NCBI RefSeq assembly: GCF_014205835.1
Contig: NZ_JACHCQ010000003.1
Coordinates: 62,001-126,000, forward strand
Direction: 5' to 3'
DNA: 64,000 nt
From: Pedobacter sp. AK013
GTDB taxonomy: Bacteria > Bacteroidota > Bacteroidia > Sphingobacteriales > Sphingobacteriaceae
A program made the translations under genes and the position numbers. Within the stretch, counting starts at the first letter, position 1; each line of letters opens with the position of its first letter. Below are positions 62,298 to 64,000 of this stretch, piece after piece. The notes under the pieces were generated by a model. The model had not been told where the DNA came from. It worked only from the letters and a program-made list of their open reading frames with translations, and did not search any database.

Positions 62298-62798
62298 ATG
62301 AAAAAAATTCTATTTGTTCTCGTACTAATTTTCATCACCAATTTAGGTTGCAAAAAAATACCTAACGGTGGCGGACTATGTGCCTGCTCACCTATAAGTT
62401 ATGACACAAGCTTGGGGCTGGTAATTAAAAATAGTACAGATGTGGATCTTCTTAATCCTAAAACTACAGGTTTTTTAGACAAGACCCAGATACAGCTTTA
62501 TTCTAAAGATGCCAACCATGTAATTAAACAAATCAATTTTGACATTCGTCAGCCCTTTACTTATACAAATAATTTGAAAATGGATTATTATCAGCTGGTT
62601 TCTTCTGAAATAGGTCAACAAGCGAAAAGCATTGATAATACCTTTTATCTTAAGCTTGGTGATAAAATTTATGAGCTTAATCTAAAGGTAAATAACCAGG
62701 CGGTAGAAAAATTGCTGATCGATAAAAACGATGCCTCTAAAGAACTTCCCAATGCAAACAGTCAGTACCTTAATAGCATCTATACCTTAAAAATTTAA
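62298..62798 (+). CDS. Small hypothetical lipoprotein
   Basis: 166 residues with lipobox TNLGC (Cys18), then a CACSP motif and a beta-rich body (LGLVIKNSTDVDLLNPKTTGF, QIQLYSKDANHVIKQINFDI, NTFYLKLGDKIYELNL). The layout fits small Bacteroidota surface or periplasmic lipoproteins of unknown function. It stands alone, between the rimO terminator and its own terminator. Confidence 0.8.
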   Translation: MKKILFVLVLIFITNLGCKKIPNGGGLCACSPISYDTSLGLVIKNSTDVDLLNPKTTGFLDKTQIQLYSKDANHVIKQINFDIRQPFTYTNNLKMDYYQLVSSEIGQQAKSIDNTFYLKLGDKIYELNLKVNNQAVEKLLIDKNDASKELPNANSQYLNSIYTLKI

Positions 62799-62830
62799 AG
62801 TGTGGTGCTGCAGGTATAACTGATTTATAC

Positions 62831-62867
62831 AAAAAATCCGGGTGAGTAAAGCTCATCGGGATTTTTT
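62831..62867. terminator. Bidirectional intrinsic terminator
   Basis: AAAAATCC plus GGTGAG and CTCATC plus GGATTTTT pair around a TAAAG loop, with A6 and T6 tracts. It serves the small lipoprotein gene on the left and the convergent secreted-protein gene on the right. Confidence 0.8.
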
Positions 62868-62871
62868 AATG

Positions 62872-63216
62872 TTATTTTTTAGATGCAGGCCTGTTTTTAA
62901 TCTGGCTTGGTTTTAACCAAATTTTAGCACCTTTCGAGTTTACATAATATTTTTCATTTTTTGCATTGATATAAACATCAGAACCATCTGGTGCCATTTT
63001 ACCTTTCCAGGTTTTATCTGCAATTTTCGAACTGCCCTTTACCGCTACTTCAGCAGTTTTATTACCAACCGATTTGGCACCTTTACTAATTGCTTTTCCG
63101 GTATGGTCTAATGCCTTACCAACTTCGCTTTTTTTCTTTTCTTGTGCATTTACACTAAGAGCAGCGCCCCCAACTAAGGCCAGCGCTAATAAACCCATTA
63201 CAAATTTCTTTTTCAT
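62872..63216 (-). CDS. Small secreted basic protein of unknown function
   Basis: 114 residues with a signal peptide (1-24, ending SVNAQ) and a Lys-rich, mostly helical middle (ALDHTGKAISKGAKSVGNKTAEVAVKG) of the kind seen in repetitive stress proteins. The C-terminal part DVYINAKNEKYYVNSKGAKIWL has the tyrosine/glycine turn pattern of short PBCV-type basic adaptor repeats; the resemblance is weak. The function is unknown. It is followed by a shared terminator. Confidence 0.75.
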   Translation of the reverse strand: MKKKFVMGLLALALVGGAALSVNAQEKKKSEVGKALDHTGKAISKGAKSVGNKTAEVAVKGSSKIADKTWKGKMAPDGSDVYINAKNEKYYVNSKGAKIWLKPSQIKNRPASKK

Positions 63217-63313
63217 GACAGCTATATTTTGTTTAGAGAATAACAGTTAATTATAAGATTTGTTTTATTTCTGTTACACTAATAAAGATAAAATTTCAAA
63301 ATATTATTTCCTA

Positions 63314-63957
63314 TTTAAATTGTTTTTTTTGGAGCGCAAGGTTCGAAGCAATGATTAAATTTTGTTCCCGTTCTTCGCTGTACCCTTTCGCTGCACTTCA
63401 GGGATGCCGCTTCGCCCGGGGCTAGGCACACTGGTACTGCAAGAAGGTTAAGGTTTAGAGAAACCGTTGTTTTGGGTTTTGGAAACACAGGCCCTTCTTC
63501 AATAAACCTTATTGCAGCGGTTATACTTTTTGCTGCACAAACAAACAGCCAGCAATAACATCCATAAAAAGATAGTAGCGGAAAGAAGGACTACCTGAAC
63601 CGAAAAGCACCAAACCTGCTTTTCAAAAGATTTAAATTGTTTTTTTGGAACGCGAGGTTCGAAGCAACGATTAAAGTTTGTTCCCCGTTCTCCGCTGTAT
63701 CCTTTCGCTGTGCTTCAGGGATGCCGCTTCGCCCGGGGCTAGGCACACTGGTACTGCGAGAAAATACAGAACGCCCACCTACTTCTTTCGTAAGCATTCA
63801 TTTTTTATTTCTTGCACAGCCCCTCGTTCAATAAACCTTATTGAAGCGGCTATCCTTTTTGTTGCCCACACAAACATCCCTCACTAACCATCACAAAAAG
63901 ATAATAGCGGAAAGAAGGGCTACCCGAACCGAAAAGCGCTAACCCAGCTTTTCAAAA
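63314..63957. repeat. Tandem duplication of a non-coding repeat of about 320 bp
   Basis: Unit 1 (63314-63629) and unit 2 (63630-63957) share the same order of segments: TTTAAATTGTTTTTTTGGA, GGTTCGAAGCAA, a GC-rich stretch with CAGGGATGCCGCTTCGCCCG and GGGCTAGGCACACTGGTACT, then TTCAATAAACCTTATTG, AAAAAGATA, TAGCGGAAAGAAGG, GAACCGAAAAGC and GCTTTTCAAAA. Short open frames exist on both strands across the GC-rich stretch but look like by-products. The 780-bp right end of the window (63217-64000) contains no other feature. Confidence 0.75.
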
Positions 63958-64000
63958 AAAACAATTAGTTATTGAAGGGCAATAGTATACGCTCTCTCAA

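Noticed and set aside
63591-63887. Overlapping short frames on both strands at the right end
   Set aside because: They cover the GC-rich part of the tandem repeat in several frames, which is expected from low stop density rather than coding.

Overview
The window looks like a chromosome segment of a Bacteroidota bacterium, most likely Sphingobacteriaceae and close to Pedobacter. The signs are three SusC-type receptors and two SusD-type lipoproteins, many secreted proteins with Bacteroidota signal peptides and lipoboxes, TAnnTTTG-type -7 promoter elements, an AT-rich base composition, and core genes (leuS, ribF, truB, lpxB, rimO, rpmB-rpmG with a DUF4295 gene) in the form usual for that group. 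No CRISPR array, rRNA, tRNA, phage or complete insertion sequence was recognised.

Layout. 1-1.4 kb: the 5' part of a SusC-type receptor gene running off the left edge, with a small leader ORF. 1.6-16.4 kb: housekeeping genes. These are a DEAD-box helicase, leuS, a forward cluster ftsX / DUF3098 / uppP / truB / yitT-like / ribF, a CPA2 antiporter, a DUF2157-like membrane protein and a YjbQ-family protein. 16.5-22 kb: a secreted alpha/beta hydrolase, a small operon (DoxX, VOC and GyrI-like proteins) divergent from a GlxA/AraC-type regulator, a small membrane protein, and rpiA. Three copies of an apparently unannotated RNA-like element of about 110 nt with an intrinsic terminator lie at 20.3, 22.0 and 22.3 kb.

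22.7-40.7 kb: a large polysaccharide-utilisation locus on the minus strand. In the order of transcription it holds a LacI-type regulator, SusC, SusD, a decayed small gene, a GH92 alpha-mannosidase, a ROK sugar kinase, two basic-secretory-protein peptidases (one carrying a degenerate second domain), a second GH92, a DUF1080 protein and a sorbosone-dehydrogenase-like protein with a C-terminal cytochrome c. The likely substrate is alpha-mannan or high-mannose N-glycan. Near-perfect palindromes of the form GTAAAACGTTTTAC recur in the promoter regions and are the probable LacI-type operators. A GH130 mannoside phosphorylase-like gene at 46.6 kb may complement the pathway.

40.9-52.6 kb: lpxB, a small membrane protein, surE, an M16 metallopeptidase, GH130, a CsbD-like protein and a second complete SusC/SusD pair. 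53.0-56.6 kb: a three-gene cluster of unknown function encoding a large lipoprotein, a beta-barrel protein and a tricorn-like S41 peptidase lipoprotein. 56.7-63.2 kb: acs, rpmB-rpmG-DUF4295, ftsY, rimO and two small secreted proteins. 63.3-64 kb: a tandem duplication of a non-coding repeat of about 320 bp.

Intergenic DNA is rich in dispersed REP-like palindromes (core AAATAAATTCAG) and in degenerate short-word repeats. Some repeat-like DNA also appears in frame inside leuS and possibly ribF and truB. All family calls were made by reading motifs; no database search was run.
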